This document shows, one piece after another, positions 47,750 through 55,237 of a DNA stretch of 64,000 nucleotides. Source of the stretch: Bacillus pumilus (lineage in GTDB: Bacteria; Bacillota; Bacilli; Bacillales; Bacillaceae); the NCBI RefSeq assembly GCF_009937765.1, contig NZ_CP047089.1, positions 2,602,272 to 2,666,271 of the forward strand, read 5' to 3'. Every line of letters begins with the position of its first letter. The stretch's first letter is position 1. Both the position numbers and the translations under genes were made by a program. Below the pieces are notes generated by a model. That model saw only the letters and a list, made by a program, of their open reading frames with translations. It had not been told where the DNA came from and searched no databases.

Positions 47750-47823
47750 TTCATTTACCCCCTGCTTACGTTCTCTTCTTATTTTTGCTATGATCAACTT
47801 AAATATAAAGGAAGAAAACATTT

Positions 47824-47840
47824 ATCTTGATGATCAAGAT
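47824..47840. promoter_or_regulatory. MarR-type operator between the divergent pump and regulator
   Basis: ATCTTGAT-G-ATCAAGAT is a perfect inverted repeat with 8-nt arms, centred in the gap between the MFS gene and the MarR gene. It is the expected kind of site for a MarR dimer and would serve both genes. Confidence 0.65.
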
Positions 47841-47867
47841 AATTTATTTTAAAGGGAGGAGAACAAG

Positions 47868-48338
47868 TTGTCAATAAAGAACGACGCAGAAGACAAAGCA
47901 AACCTGATCATCCATACAATGAGACGCCTCGCCACACGAACGGTTTTATTCCACCAAGCGGCCGCACAATCGCTTGGCCTTTTCCCAACAGACCTGAAAT
48001 CAGCCGATTTGTTAAACGAACTTGGTCCTCTCACAGCAGGAGAATTAAGTGAAAAAACAGGTCTTAGCTCCGGTGCGGTCACAGCGCTGATTGACCGGCT
48101 TGAAAAAGCGGGCTACGCCAAAAGAGAAAAGGACCCAAAAGACAAACGAAGAGTCATCATTGTTCCCCTAACAGCAGGGAAATCACAGGTAAAAGAACTC
48201 TTTCGATCCTTATCAACATCAACGAAGGAACTCACAAATGAATACAAACCAGAAGAATTAGATTTAATTATTCAATTTATAACCGAAGCAGCAGATATCA
48301 TGGAGCAAGAGCTGCAATTGTTTAAGTCTAAATCGTAA
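47868..48338 (+). CDS. MarR-family transcription regulator
   Basis: This 156-residue protein has the MarR winged helix. The core reads LGPLTAGELSEKTGLSSGAV (about residues 50-69), and the wing is KREKDPKDKRRVIIVPLT near 84-101. The N- and C-terminal helices form the dimer interface. The start is TTG 47868 with a strong GGGAGGAG site. It probably represses the divergent DHA2 pump and itself through the palindrome at 47824-47840. Confidence 0.88.
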   Translation: MSIKNDAEDKANLIIHTMRRLATRTVLFHQAAAQSLGLFPTDLKSADLLNELGPLTAGELSEKTGLSSGAVTALIDRLEKAGYAKREKDPKDKRRVIIVPLTAGKSQVKELFRSLSTSTKELTNEYKPEELDLIIQFITEAADIMEQELQLFKSKS

Positions 48339-48366
48339 AAAGTACACTGATGCGGGTGTGCTTTTT
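48337..48366 (+). terminator. terminator of the MarR gene
   Basis: AAAAGTACAC and GTGTGCTTTT form a stem with one G-T pair, followed by Ts. The remaining 300 nt before the LXG gene are AT-rich and show no other supportable feature. Confidence 0.65.
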
Positions 48367-48674
48367 CTAAGTGCATTTCTGATTCATGTAGGGATTGCCT
48401 CGACTAGTGACATCTTCCTTACCATGGAAGTGCTTTATAACACTTTTTTATAATGGAGTAGCTCAAAAAATGTTCTATTTAAAAGATTGTTCTAAAAACT
48501 ACATTATAATTGTTATGACAAAAGTGGAACTAATGAATTCTATAGTTTGCTTTTCAATTGAAACATTGTTCATTTACATAATAAGTATTGTTTTTGTATC
48601 TTAATTCCTATTTAATGACAAACTTTGTATTGGTAAAATTGACCTTGTCAATGAATAGGAAGGAGTGAATTCTG

Positions 48675-50342
48675 CTGGGGAAGATACTTGATGCAAAAGC
48701 ACTAACCAGTGCCATGGATACAAGGTCAAAACACTACCAGGAACTCCGCGAACAAATGGTCAATTTAAAAAAAGCATTACAAGGTGTTGCCAACCTCGGT
48801 GATGACTTCACTGGGAAAGGTGCCGATAACATTAAAAGTTTCTATAAAGAGCTGGCTGGAAATGTAGACATGTTTATCAGCTTCATCGATAAGCAAAAAG
48901 CCTTTCATGAAGGTGTTTCTGGGACACTAGATGATACAAACTTTGGCGGCGATACCTTTGTAGAAGAACACTTTTTAGACAACGCTGTACATATGGGCAT
49001 CAAAAATGCCAAAAGCATTGTAAAGGATCAAAAAAAGGCGCTTAAAACCATTTTTCAAGACATCGACGACCTCCTTTCACTAGAAGTATTTGATAGTCAA
49101 ACCTTTGATGAAAAAATTGCAGATGCGGAAGACGAGCGAAAAAAGACAGTAAAAGATCTAAGAGAGCTTGATCAAAATTTAAAAGATGAATATGCTTTGT
49201 CAGAAACGGAGCAGCAAGCTACAATGGCATTGTACGCAGAAATGATGAATGCCACAAATGATGGAAAAGCGATTTCTCCAATGAATTTTGACAAGAAAGC
49301 GTATCAAAATAGCGAAATCTACAAAGCAAAAAGCGATATTGAAAAGCAAACTTCCGAATATCTCAACATTAAAAAAGAACAACAGGAAGCCCGAGAGATT
49401 GCAAAAGAACAAGAAGCACTCGCAAATCGTCCTTGGTATGAAAAAGCCCTCGATTATGGCGGGAATATCGTGAATGAACTGACAGGCGTGAACGATGCAA
49501 AACGCGCCGCAACAGGCGTTGACCCGATCACAGGCGAAGAACTTACCGCAGGACAGCGCGTCGCCGCAGGCGGCATGGCAGCCGCAGGATATATCCCAAT
49601 CGTCGGCTGGGCAGGGCGCATTTTCAAAGGGGGAAAAGCCGTCTATAAAACGACCCAAGCCACCTCAGCCGCAGTCAAAGCAGTCGACATTTACAAGACA
49701 TCGCAAAAATCTTTTGACGCCTTAAAAACATCGCAAAAAGGTTTATATGGTCTCACCGCCACCAACGGCTTCAGCGAAGCAATCACAGGCCGAGACATGT
49801 TTGGAAACAAGATCTCGAAGGAACAGCAGGAAGCCAGTATGAATGCCGCGCTGGGAATGCTTTTACCGTTTGGGGCGAAAGGCTTTCGGGGGAAGATGGG
49901 AATTATGGGTAGGGAAAAAGTTAAGTACTCATCTAGCTTAGAAGATCATATAAGAAAAGTTGATACCAATGTTCCAAGGAGAAGAGGAATTGGTGGGGCG
50001 CATAACAAAGATGAATTTATGAAAAATGATGTAAATATATTAAATGTTAAGAAGCATGATGCTTTGCCAGGAGTGGAAAAAATAACTTACCAAGTTCCTT
50101 CTTTAGATGCTAAAACAGGTCAAAAAATTGGATGGAAGGCAAAGCCATTTGATAAAACTGTTTATGATCCTAAGTTAATTTCTGATGAAGATTTTATTAA
50201 ACGAGGAAAAGAAGCTGTAAATAATGCTTCTTCAAAAGGTGTTTTAGGGAGAGAATGGGAAGGTTATGATGGACAAGGTATAAAATGGAGAGGTTATACA
50301 GATAAGGATGGGGCAGTGACCTCGTTTTATCCTGAATTATAG
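48675..50342 (+). CDS. LXG polymorphic toxin with C-terminal EndoU-type RNase domain
   Basis: This protein of about 555 residues has three parts. An N-terminal LXG domain (about 1-230, helical, with DTRSKHYQELREQMVNLKKA) is the type VII secretion signal region. A glycine-rich pre-toxin region (about 245-400) includes WYEKALDYGGNIVNELTGV and AGGMAAAGYIPIVGWAGR. The last 145 residues resemble bacterial EndoU nucleases, with GIGGAHNKDEF (His about 443), VKKHDALPG, DKTVYDPKLISDEDF and GIKWRGYTDKDGAVTSFYPE. EndoU toxins of this kind cleave tRNA or other RNA in rival cells. No ATG lies at the usual start. CTG 48675 follows AGGAGTGAATT, while ATG 48714 lacks a ribosome site and would remove KILDAKALTSA. 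The toxin part is more AT-rich than the rest. Confidence 0.82.
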   Translation: MGKILDAKALTSAMDTRSKHYQELREQMVNLKKALQGVANLGDDFTGKGADNIKSFYKELAGNVDMFISFIDKQKAFHEGVSGTLDDTNFGGDTFVEEHFLDNAVHMGIKNAKSIVKDQKKALKTIFQDIDDLLSLEVFDSQTFDEKIADAEDERKKTVKDLRELDQNLKDEYALSETEQQATMALYAEMMNATNDGKAISPMNFDKKAYQNSEIYKAKSDIEKQTSEYLNIKKEQQEAREIAKEQEALANRPWYEKALDYGGNIVNELTGVNDAKRAATGVDPITGEELTAGQRVAAGGMAAAGYIPIVGWAGRIFKGGKAVYKTTQATSAAVKAVDIYKTSQKSFDALKTSQKGLYGLTATNGFSEAITGRDMFGNKISKEQQEASMNAALGMLLPFGAKGFRGKMGIMGREKVKYSSSLEDHIRKVDTNVPRRRGIGGAHNKDEFMKNDVNILNVKKHDALPGVEKITYQVPSLDAKTGQKIGWKAKPFDKTVYDPKLISDEDFIKRGKEAVNNASSKGVLGREWEGYDGQGIKWRGYTDKDGAVTSFYPEL

Positions 50343-50361
50343 GTGGGGGGATTCAGATAGT

Positions 50362-50721
50362 ATGTTAAAAAAAATTTTAGAAACTCAAATGTTAAGAGAA
50401 GAACATTTTCCTGTGGTGGCTTTTTTTAATGCCATTACTGATGATAGCTTTGTAAATATGGTTCAGCATTTATCTACGGGAGTAGGTTATGGAATTAACG
50501 ATGTTGATTGCACATTTCCAAATGATCTGGAACCCGACGAGGAGCCCTTTCATGGAGTACTATTTGCACTTCATGATGATGAGGTTATTGTTGATTATCA
50601 AACATTCTACTATTATCTTGAGCAAGCCTGTAACACGTACATTACAGAGTATCCTCAGGATAAGAAACCTATTAGCGAGGTGTTAAGGAAGGTAATTGAA
50701 AAATATAGATTGGCCAATTGA
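50362..50721 (+). CDS. probable cognate immunity protein (CdiI-like, against EndoU RNase)
   Basis: This 119-residue acidic cytosolic protein is encoded 19 nt after the toxin. It has the run INDVDCTFPNDLEPDEEPFH and VDYQTFYYYLEQACNTYI. These resemble immunity proteins annotated with CdiA EndoU ribonuclease toxins. Small size, acidity, direct adjacency and low GC like the toxin tip all support an immunity role. GGGGGG lies 11 nt before the ATG. Family assignment is from memory and is less certain than the role. Confidence 0.7.
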   Translation: MLKKILETQMLREEHFPVVAFFNAITDDSFVNMVQHLSTGVGYGINDVDCTFPNDLEPDEEPFHGVLFALHDDEVIVDYQTFYYYLEQACNTYITEYPQDKKPISEVLRKVIEKYRLAN

Positions 50722-50871
50722 CAAAAGCAACCTCTGAAAATAGTTGAGCAACTAAGGAATTAATTAGTAGAATGATTAAAGACAATATAATTAATCTAAT
50801 TGATAATTTATAGTCTAAATAATAAATTGGGACTTAAATTACTATCAAATTTATGAATAAGTTGGAGGAAA

Positions 50872-51234
50872 ATGAGAAGGAATATAAAACTCGGAGTCCC
50901 TGTATTCAACATTCATCCTTTAAGAATAACTGAAGGTTGGATTGTACGTTATAATAATTTTAGGGAAATTGACCCTAAAAAGTTAGAAACAGAAGATGAT
51001 AGATGGTTTATGTTCACTGAAAGTTTATTACAACTTTATCATGAAAAATCATCAATAACATTGGATTTAGGTTGGTATCCCGATATATCTTCTGATGGTA
51101 ACTACCTTGTTCTAATAGTTAAAAATACAGATTGGGACAATCCTATTGATGAATTCAACTCGGATGACTATACCAAAGTGATTGATTTTATAGAATTTCA
51201 TTTGAAAGAAATTACATCCAACTGGTGGAAATAA
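50872..51234 (+). CDS. orphan immunity-like protein
   Basis: This 120-residue protein has no signal or membrane segment and is rich in Trp, Tyr and acidic residues. It ends FHLKEITSNWWK and contains SLLQLYHEKSSITLDLGWYPD. I do not recognise its family with confidence. Its size, composition, AT-richness and place after a toxin-immunity pair suggest an accumulated immunity gene against a toxin not encoded here. TTGGAGGAAA precedes the ATG at 50872. Confidence 0.6.
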   Translation: MRRNIKLGVPVFNIHPLRITEGWIVRYNNFREIDPKKLETEDDRWFMFTESLLQLYHEKSSITLDLGWYPDISSDGNYLVLIVKNTDWDNPIDEFNSDDYTKVIDFIEFHLKEITSNWWK

Positions 51235-51326
51235 AATAGTAGATACTTAATTACTAACAAATTAACATCGCTAGTTTCTTCAGTTTTACTCGTTTATGAT
51301 CAATTTTTGGGGCTGTAGGTACTCGA

Positions 51327-51785
51327 ATGTGTTCTCAGAGTAATTTCATAATTAGGGGATTCAATATATTTAGAGAATTAGATAATCTTTTATCTGCTGA
51401 TACAACAGTAGATTCATGGTATGATGACGGGTGTTTGATTGCTAGTGAGATAATCTCTGATTTTAGCCTAAACGACTGGGAAGAACTATCAAATCAGGTA
51501 CTTAATAAACCAATAGAGTGGCAGCGTAAAATCGCTTATTGTCTGGATAATGAGTGCAATGAATATGAGTTAAATATTTTAATAGATTTGTTGAATACTA
51601 ATGATAACGAATTATTTGAGATTTGTATTGATACTTTGAGAAGTTTCCCAATTGAAGAAGGCAAGAAATTGATATTGAAGCATCCTCAAATTTTAGAACG
51701 TGTAAATCATGAAGTGGCTACTACTACGAATTCACCAGTAAAAGTAGTTCTTCAAGACTTTCTTTCAAAAATGACTTCAAATTAG
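51327..51785 (+). CDS. orphan immunity-like protein (possibly Imm30 type)
   Basis: This 152-residue acidic helical protein has NIFRELDNLLSADTTVDSWY near the N-terminus and KIAYCLDNECNEYELNILID in the middle. The repeated helical pairs resemble HEAT-like immunity proteins of the Imm30 group; the match is tentative. The ATG at 51327 has only a weak GGGGCTGTAGG site upstream. It is followed by a terminator of the duplicated type seen at 52910. It is probably another orphan immunity gene of the LXG island. Confidence 0.55.
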   Translation: MCSQSNFIIRGFNIFRELDNLLSADTTVDSWYDDGCLIASEIISDFSLNDWEELSNQVLNKPIEWQRKIAYCLDNECNEYELNILIDLLNTNDNELFEICIDTLRSFPIEEGKKLILKHPQILERVNHEVATTTNSPVKVVLQDFLSKMTSN

Positions 51786-51806
51786 TTCATTTTTAATGAG
51801 ATTACG

Positions 51807-51848
51807 CAAAAAAACTTTGATCGGCTTAATGCCTTTCAAGTTTTTTTG
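51807..51848. terminator. bidirectional terminator, copy 1 of a duplicated unit
   Basis: AAAAAAACTTTGA and TCAAGTTTTTTT pair around a loop containing CGGCTTAATGCC. The sequence, including the flank TTTTGTGTTATTGG, is related to the terminator at 52910-52949. Confidence 0.65.
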
Positions 51849-51850
51849 TG

Positions 51851-52170
51851 TTATTGGACTTCAAATTGAGAAAAAACCGACCAAAAGGGGGATGGGGACT
51901 CATCGTATGATAAAGACCAGTAAAAGTAAGCGCTCACATCTTTTATAGTGAGTTTATTTGAATGAGGGGGATACTTTACATCTTTTTCTTTGATATAGAT
52001 CAGAAATTCCTTTGCAGAAGTATAGATGTTAAACAATGAAATAGCAGGACATTTATATAAAAGACTAATCAACAAGCCACTTTAACAGCTTAACTTCTTC
52101 ATAAGAGAATGAAGTTGGTACAATAAACAGAAAATCATCCTCTAATAATACATAGAGAATGCTGCTCTGT
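51851..52170 (-). pseudogene. truncated, frameshifted minus-strand gene of unknown function
   Basis: The open frame 52075-51851 on the minus strand reads LISLLYKCPAISLFNIYTSA and ends DESPSPFWSVFSQFEVQ. Directly upstream, in a different frame, lies KQSSILYVLLEDDFLFIVP, continuing SFSYEEVKLLKWLVD and then a stop. One frameshift near 52070 would join them into a plausible protein of about 105 residues. No start codon or ribosome site precedes the upstream part, which abuts a GNAT fragment of opposite orientation. It is therefore probably the remains of a longer gene. The family is not recognised. Confidence 0.4.
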
Positions 52171-52174
52171 TTAG

Positions 52175-52282
52175 AAGGGGGATGCGTTCATTTTAAATGA
52201 TTTGTTTGTTATAAACGATTTTCGCCAAAAGGGGATAGGTAAGCAATTGATGAAAAAAGCATTTTCATTTGCAAACGAAATA
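52175..52282 (+). pseudogene. GNAT acetyltransferase fragment
   Basis: The plus strand reads LNDLFVINDFRQKGIGKQLM followed by KKAFSFANE. This is motif A of GNAT N-acetyltransferases, with the acetyl-CoA pyrophosphate loop R-x-x-G-I-G-K. It is bounded upstream by a stop codon and downstream by LXG-gene DNA, so only about 35 residues remain. Confidence 0.7.
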
Positions 52283-52385
52283 TGCTTTGTCAGAGACGGA
52301 TCAGCAAACTACAATGGCATTGTACACTGAAATGATTGCAACAAAATGCCGAAACAGCGATTCCAACGGATTTTGACAAGAAAGC
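52279..52385 (+). pseudogene. duplicated fragment of an LXG toxin gene
   Basis: ATATGCTTTGTCAGAGACGG and the following ~85 nt match the intact LXG gene at about 49191-49300. Shared blocks include CTACAATGGCATTGTAC and TTTTGACAAGAAAGC. Small deletions and substitutions break the frame. It is the remains of a second LXG gene upstream of an orphan immunity gene. Confidence 0.8.
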
Positions 52386-52424
52386 CATTAAAAACATATA
52401 TTTTAGATAAAGGGGGTAATTTTA

Positions 52425-52865
52425 TTGAATTCTTATGATGAAGATCTAATAAAGGATTTGGGATTAAAAGATCTTCTTAAATATGTCAAAGTAAATAAAA
52501 AACCAAAAATTTTTTTAGATTTAATAGAACAAAAATTCGATTTTGCTGGTTCAAAAATAGATTGGTTACAAACCAATAAACATCATAGTAAGAGCTCAAA
52601 TCATGCATCGTTACTTTCTGATGCTCTTCTATTTATAACTGAATTAAAAGAAAGATATTTAGCTAATAACTTACAAGTAATTTACATAGGGGATAACCTT
52701 ACAGAGTTTGGTTACCAGTTTGAATTAAGACATTTAGAAGAGTTACTAGTCTATTTTTTAGATATCCCGCAGCACCACTACTTTATATCATTAGAAGGTG
52801 ATTGGTGTATTTGTATTTCATTTGAAGACTATTTGGATTTTGGATTTAGTTTAAACAAAAAATAA
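52425..52865 (+). CDS. orphan immunity-like protein linked to the LXG remnant
   Basis: This 146-residue acidic protein contains LGLKDLLKYVKVNKKPKIFL near the start and HYFISLEGDWCICISFEDYL near the end. There is no signal or membrane helix. The start is TTG 52425 after AAAGGGGG. It follows the LXG gene fragment by 40 nt, so it was probably the immunity gene of that lost toxin and survives to protect against kin that still carry it. I cannot assign a named immunity family. Confidence 0.6.
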   Translation: MNSYDEDLIKDLGLKDLLKYVKVNKKPKIFLDLIEQKFDFAGSKIDWLQTNKHHSKSSNHASLLSDALLFITELKERYLANNLQVIYIGDNLTEFGYQFELRHLEELLVYFLDIPQHHYFISLEGDWCICISFEDYLDFGFSLNKK

Positions 52866-52909
52866 TTTTGAGCATCACATATAGGAAAAATAAAAGATGA
52901 TAAGAAGTG

Positions 52910-52949
52910 AAAAAAACCTTGATTGGCTTTATACCATTCAAGGTTTTTT
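52910..52949. terminator. bidirectional terminator, copy 2 of a duplicated unit
   Basis: AAAAAACCTTGA and TCAAGGTTTTTT pair around GGCTTTATACCA. The sequence and the next 20 nt resemble those at 51807-51848. On the minus strand the flank ends in codons for FEDQ and a stop, like the FEVQ end of the broken gene at 51851. Confidence 0.75.
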
Positions 52950-53149
52950 GTGTTTATTGGTCCTCAAACACGTAAAAGAAGAGAAAGGTCTCTTTGTATA
53001 AAAGCCTGAAAGCACACTTAAATGGTGTGTTTATCTTATGAGAAGAGCACACAATTACTGCACAGCATTTGCTGAAAACATTTGGGCTTCTTTCACGCAT
53101 GTGAGTTGATTAGACTTATAACCAAAGGGGAAGAAAGGAGGAATTCCAA

Positions 53150-55222
53150 CTGTACTTAACCAAAAGGGGCACTACTTTGCTATCTATGCTGCTTCATACG
53201 ACATCTTATCTATCAATAGAAGATTTACAGAATCGACTGAATGTCTCTACTCGAACCGTCTACTCTGAAATCAAACGCATGAATAGCTGGCTGGAAACGC
53301 ATCAGCTTAGTGGCGTTCAGCGAAAAGATCAACTTGGCTACTACTTACACCCACATGAAAAAGAAGTCATTATTCAAAAAGCTGACACGATTCTTGTCGG
53401 TCACGATTACGAACCATGTGTAAAGGAAAGAAGAGCGATCCTGCTCTTATCGATTGCATGCAATGAGAAATATCTAAAAATAGATGACTTGATGAAGCTC
53501 ACCAAAGTGAGCAGAAATACACTGCTTGAAGATATGAAACAGCTAAAAGAAGCACTTTCAAAGCAGCAGCTCACGCTTCACTATCAGGCAGCCTGTGGCT
53601 ATTTGATTTCAGGAGAAGAAAGAGCGATTCGATTGGCTCTGAAACCTTATATTCATTCCATTCGCACCATGATAAAAAACGAAAAAGCGTTTTCATCTTT
53701 TTGGTTAAAGGGGCCCATTTCATATAACAGGTTAAAACATCTCCTCGAGCAGTCAGAACAAGAGCTTAAGCTCGAGTTTGCTGATGACATGCTGGATCAG
53801 CTGTCTTTGGATCTCTTTTTCTACTTTAAGCGGATGAAGCTAGGACGTGATATACACCTTTCAAACGAAGAAAAGCGTACATTACAGGAAACTGATGAAT
53901 GCTTGGCGGCGATTCGGTTTATGGCACGAATTCAAAAAGAAACGGGTCTTCATGTTCATGATGATGAAATCTATTTTCTTAGCACGCTATGGCTCAGCGC
54001 CAAGAAACAAAAGCTTCCATCAAGTCAAAATCCAGAGGAGCATCTCATTCGCACCATTGCTCGACAAATGATTTTTGATTTTCAGCGGTATGCATGTATC
54101 TCCTTTGAAGAGTACGAAGCCTTGGAGCAAAACTTAACCATGCATCTCATCCCTGCCTATTACAGACTTATCTATCACATTGATATCAACAATGAATTAA
54201 CAGAATCTATTAAAAAAACACAGCCAGAGGTGTTTGACATCACTCAAAAGGTCGTATGCCATTTAGAAAAGGCGACCTGCTCCAAGATAAGTGAGCATGA
54301 AATGGCTTACGTAGCGATGCATTTTGGTGGTTGGATGAGAAGAGAAGGGATTTCGCCAATTGTGCGTCGTTCTGCATACATTGTTTGCGGGGAAGGAATT
54401 GGCACAAGTCACATGTTGAAAACACAGCTTATCGAATTAATCGGTTATATCGAAGTGCGTGATCTATTATCAAAGCGCTCATATGAAGAAATGTCATCAA
54501 TTGATGTCGACTTTGTTGTGTCCACAACACCTATATCGTTTAAAGGAAAGCCAGTTCATCTCGTTCATCCCATCCTTACTTCCTATGAGAAAAAAACCTT
54601 ACTTCAATATGGAGAAGGTGCAGAAACCAGGTTTGATGAGAAGAATGTAAACGCTTTATTCAACACCATTCAACAGCATACCATCGTAAAAAATGAAAAA
54701 GCACTGCTTCGAGATCTGAAAGAGCTACTTCATCCCGCATATGTATCCCATCAGAAAGGGTGGAAACCAGTGTTAAACGATTTATTAACAGAAAACACGA
54801 TTAATCTCCAACAAACAGCAGAAACGTGGCAAGAGGCCATCACAAAAGCAGCGCAGCCTTTACTCGATCAAAACGCCGTTCAGAAAAGTTATGTGGAGGC
54901 CATGATTCAATCCGTTGATCAAAATGGACCTTATATTGTCATTGCACCACAGGTAGCCATTCCACATGCCAGACCAGAGGACGGCGTCAACGAATTAAGC
55001 ATGTCACTCATGACATTCGAACAGCCTGTTTTTTTCTCTAAGGATGAAAAAAAACAGGTTCGTCTCATTATTGTGCTAGCAGCCATTGACAGTATCACTC
55101 ACCTGAAAGCACTCAAACAACTGACCATGCTGTTAAGTGATGAAAAACGGAGGAAACAACTGATTGAAGCAAAGGATTTAACATCGGTGCAAAAACTAGT
55201 TGATCAATTTTCACAACAATAA
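53150..55222 (+). CDS. PRD-containing transcription regulator with PTS EIIB and EIIA domains
   Basis: This 690-residue MtlR/LicR-type activator controls a PTS operon by phosphorylation. An N-terminal HTH (SIEDLQNRLNVSTRTVYSEI) is followed by a second, Mga-like HTH (LTKVSRNTLLEDM). Two PTS regulation domains occupy about 190-400. An EIIB-Gat-like domain has its Cys near 413 in VCGEGIGTSHML, and a C-terminal EIIA has its active His near 606 in VAIPHARPEDGVNE. The CTG at 53150 is 8 nt after AAAGGAGG and gives the expected MYLTKRGTTLLSMLL start. TTG 53177 has no ribosome site. No separate EIIA gene is in the operon, so this domain may also feed the transporter. Confidence 0.85.
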   Translation: MYLTKRGTTLLSMLLHTTSYLSIEDLQNRLNVSTRTVYSEIKRMNSWLETHQLSGVQRKDQLGYYLHPHEKEVIIQKADTILVGHDYEPCVKERRAILLLSIACNEKYLKIDDLMKLTKVSRNTLLEDMKQLKEALSKQQLTLHYQAACGYLISGEERAIRLALKPYIHSIRTMIKNEKAFSSFWLKGPISYNRLKHLLEQSEQELKLEFADDMLDQLSLDLFFYFKRMKLGRDIHLSNEEKRTLQETDECLAAIRFMARIQKETGLHVHDDEIYFLSTLWLSAKKQKLPSSQNPEEHLIRTIARQMIFDFQRYACISFEEYEALEQNLTMHLIPAYYRLIYHIDINNELTESIKKTQPEVFDITQKVVCHLEKATCSKISEHEMAYVAMHFGGWMRREGISPIVRRSAYIVCGEGIGTSHMLKTQLIELIGYIEVRDLLSKRSYEEMSSIDVDFVVSTTPISFKGKPVHLVHPILTSYEKKTLLQYGEGAETRFDEKNVNALFNTIQQHTIVKNEKALLRDLKELLHPAYVSHQKGWKPVLNDLLTENTINLQQTAETWQEAITKAAQPLLDQNAVQKSYVEAMIQSVDQNGPYIVIAPQVAIPHARPEDGVNELSMSLMTFEQPVFFSKDEKKQVRLIIVLAAIDSITHLKALKQLTMLLSDEKRRKQLIEAKDLTSVQKLVDQFSQQ

Positions 55223-55237
55223 AGGAGGAAAAAGAGA

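Noticed and set aside
48395..48604. A 69-codon plus-strand frame between the MarR and LXG genes
   Set aside because: It has low-complexity hydrophobic content, no ribosome site and lies in AT-rich intergenic DNA. I see no protein-like features.
51851..52075. The 74-codon minus-strand frame as an intact small gene
   Set aside because: The adjacent frame continues it upstream after a single shift, and no ribosome site precedes its TTG, so it is treated as part of a broken gene.
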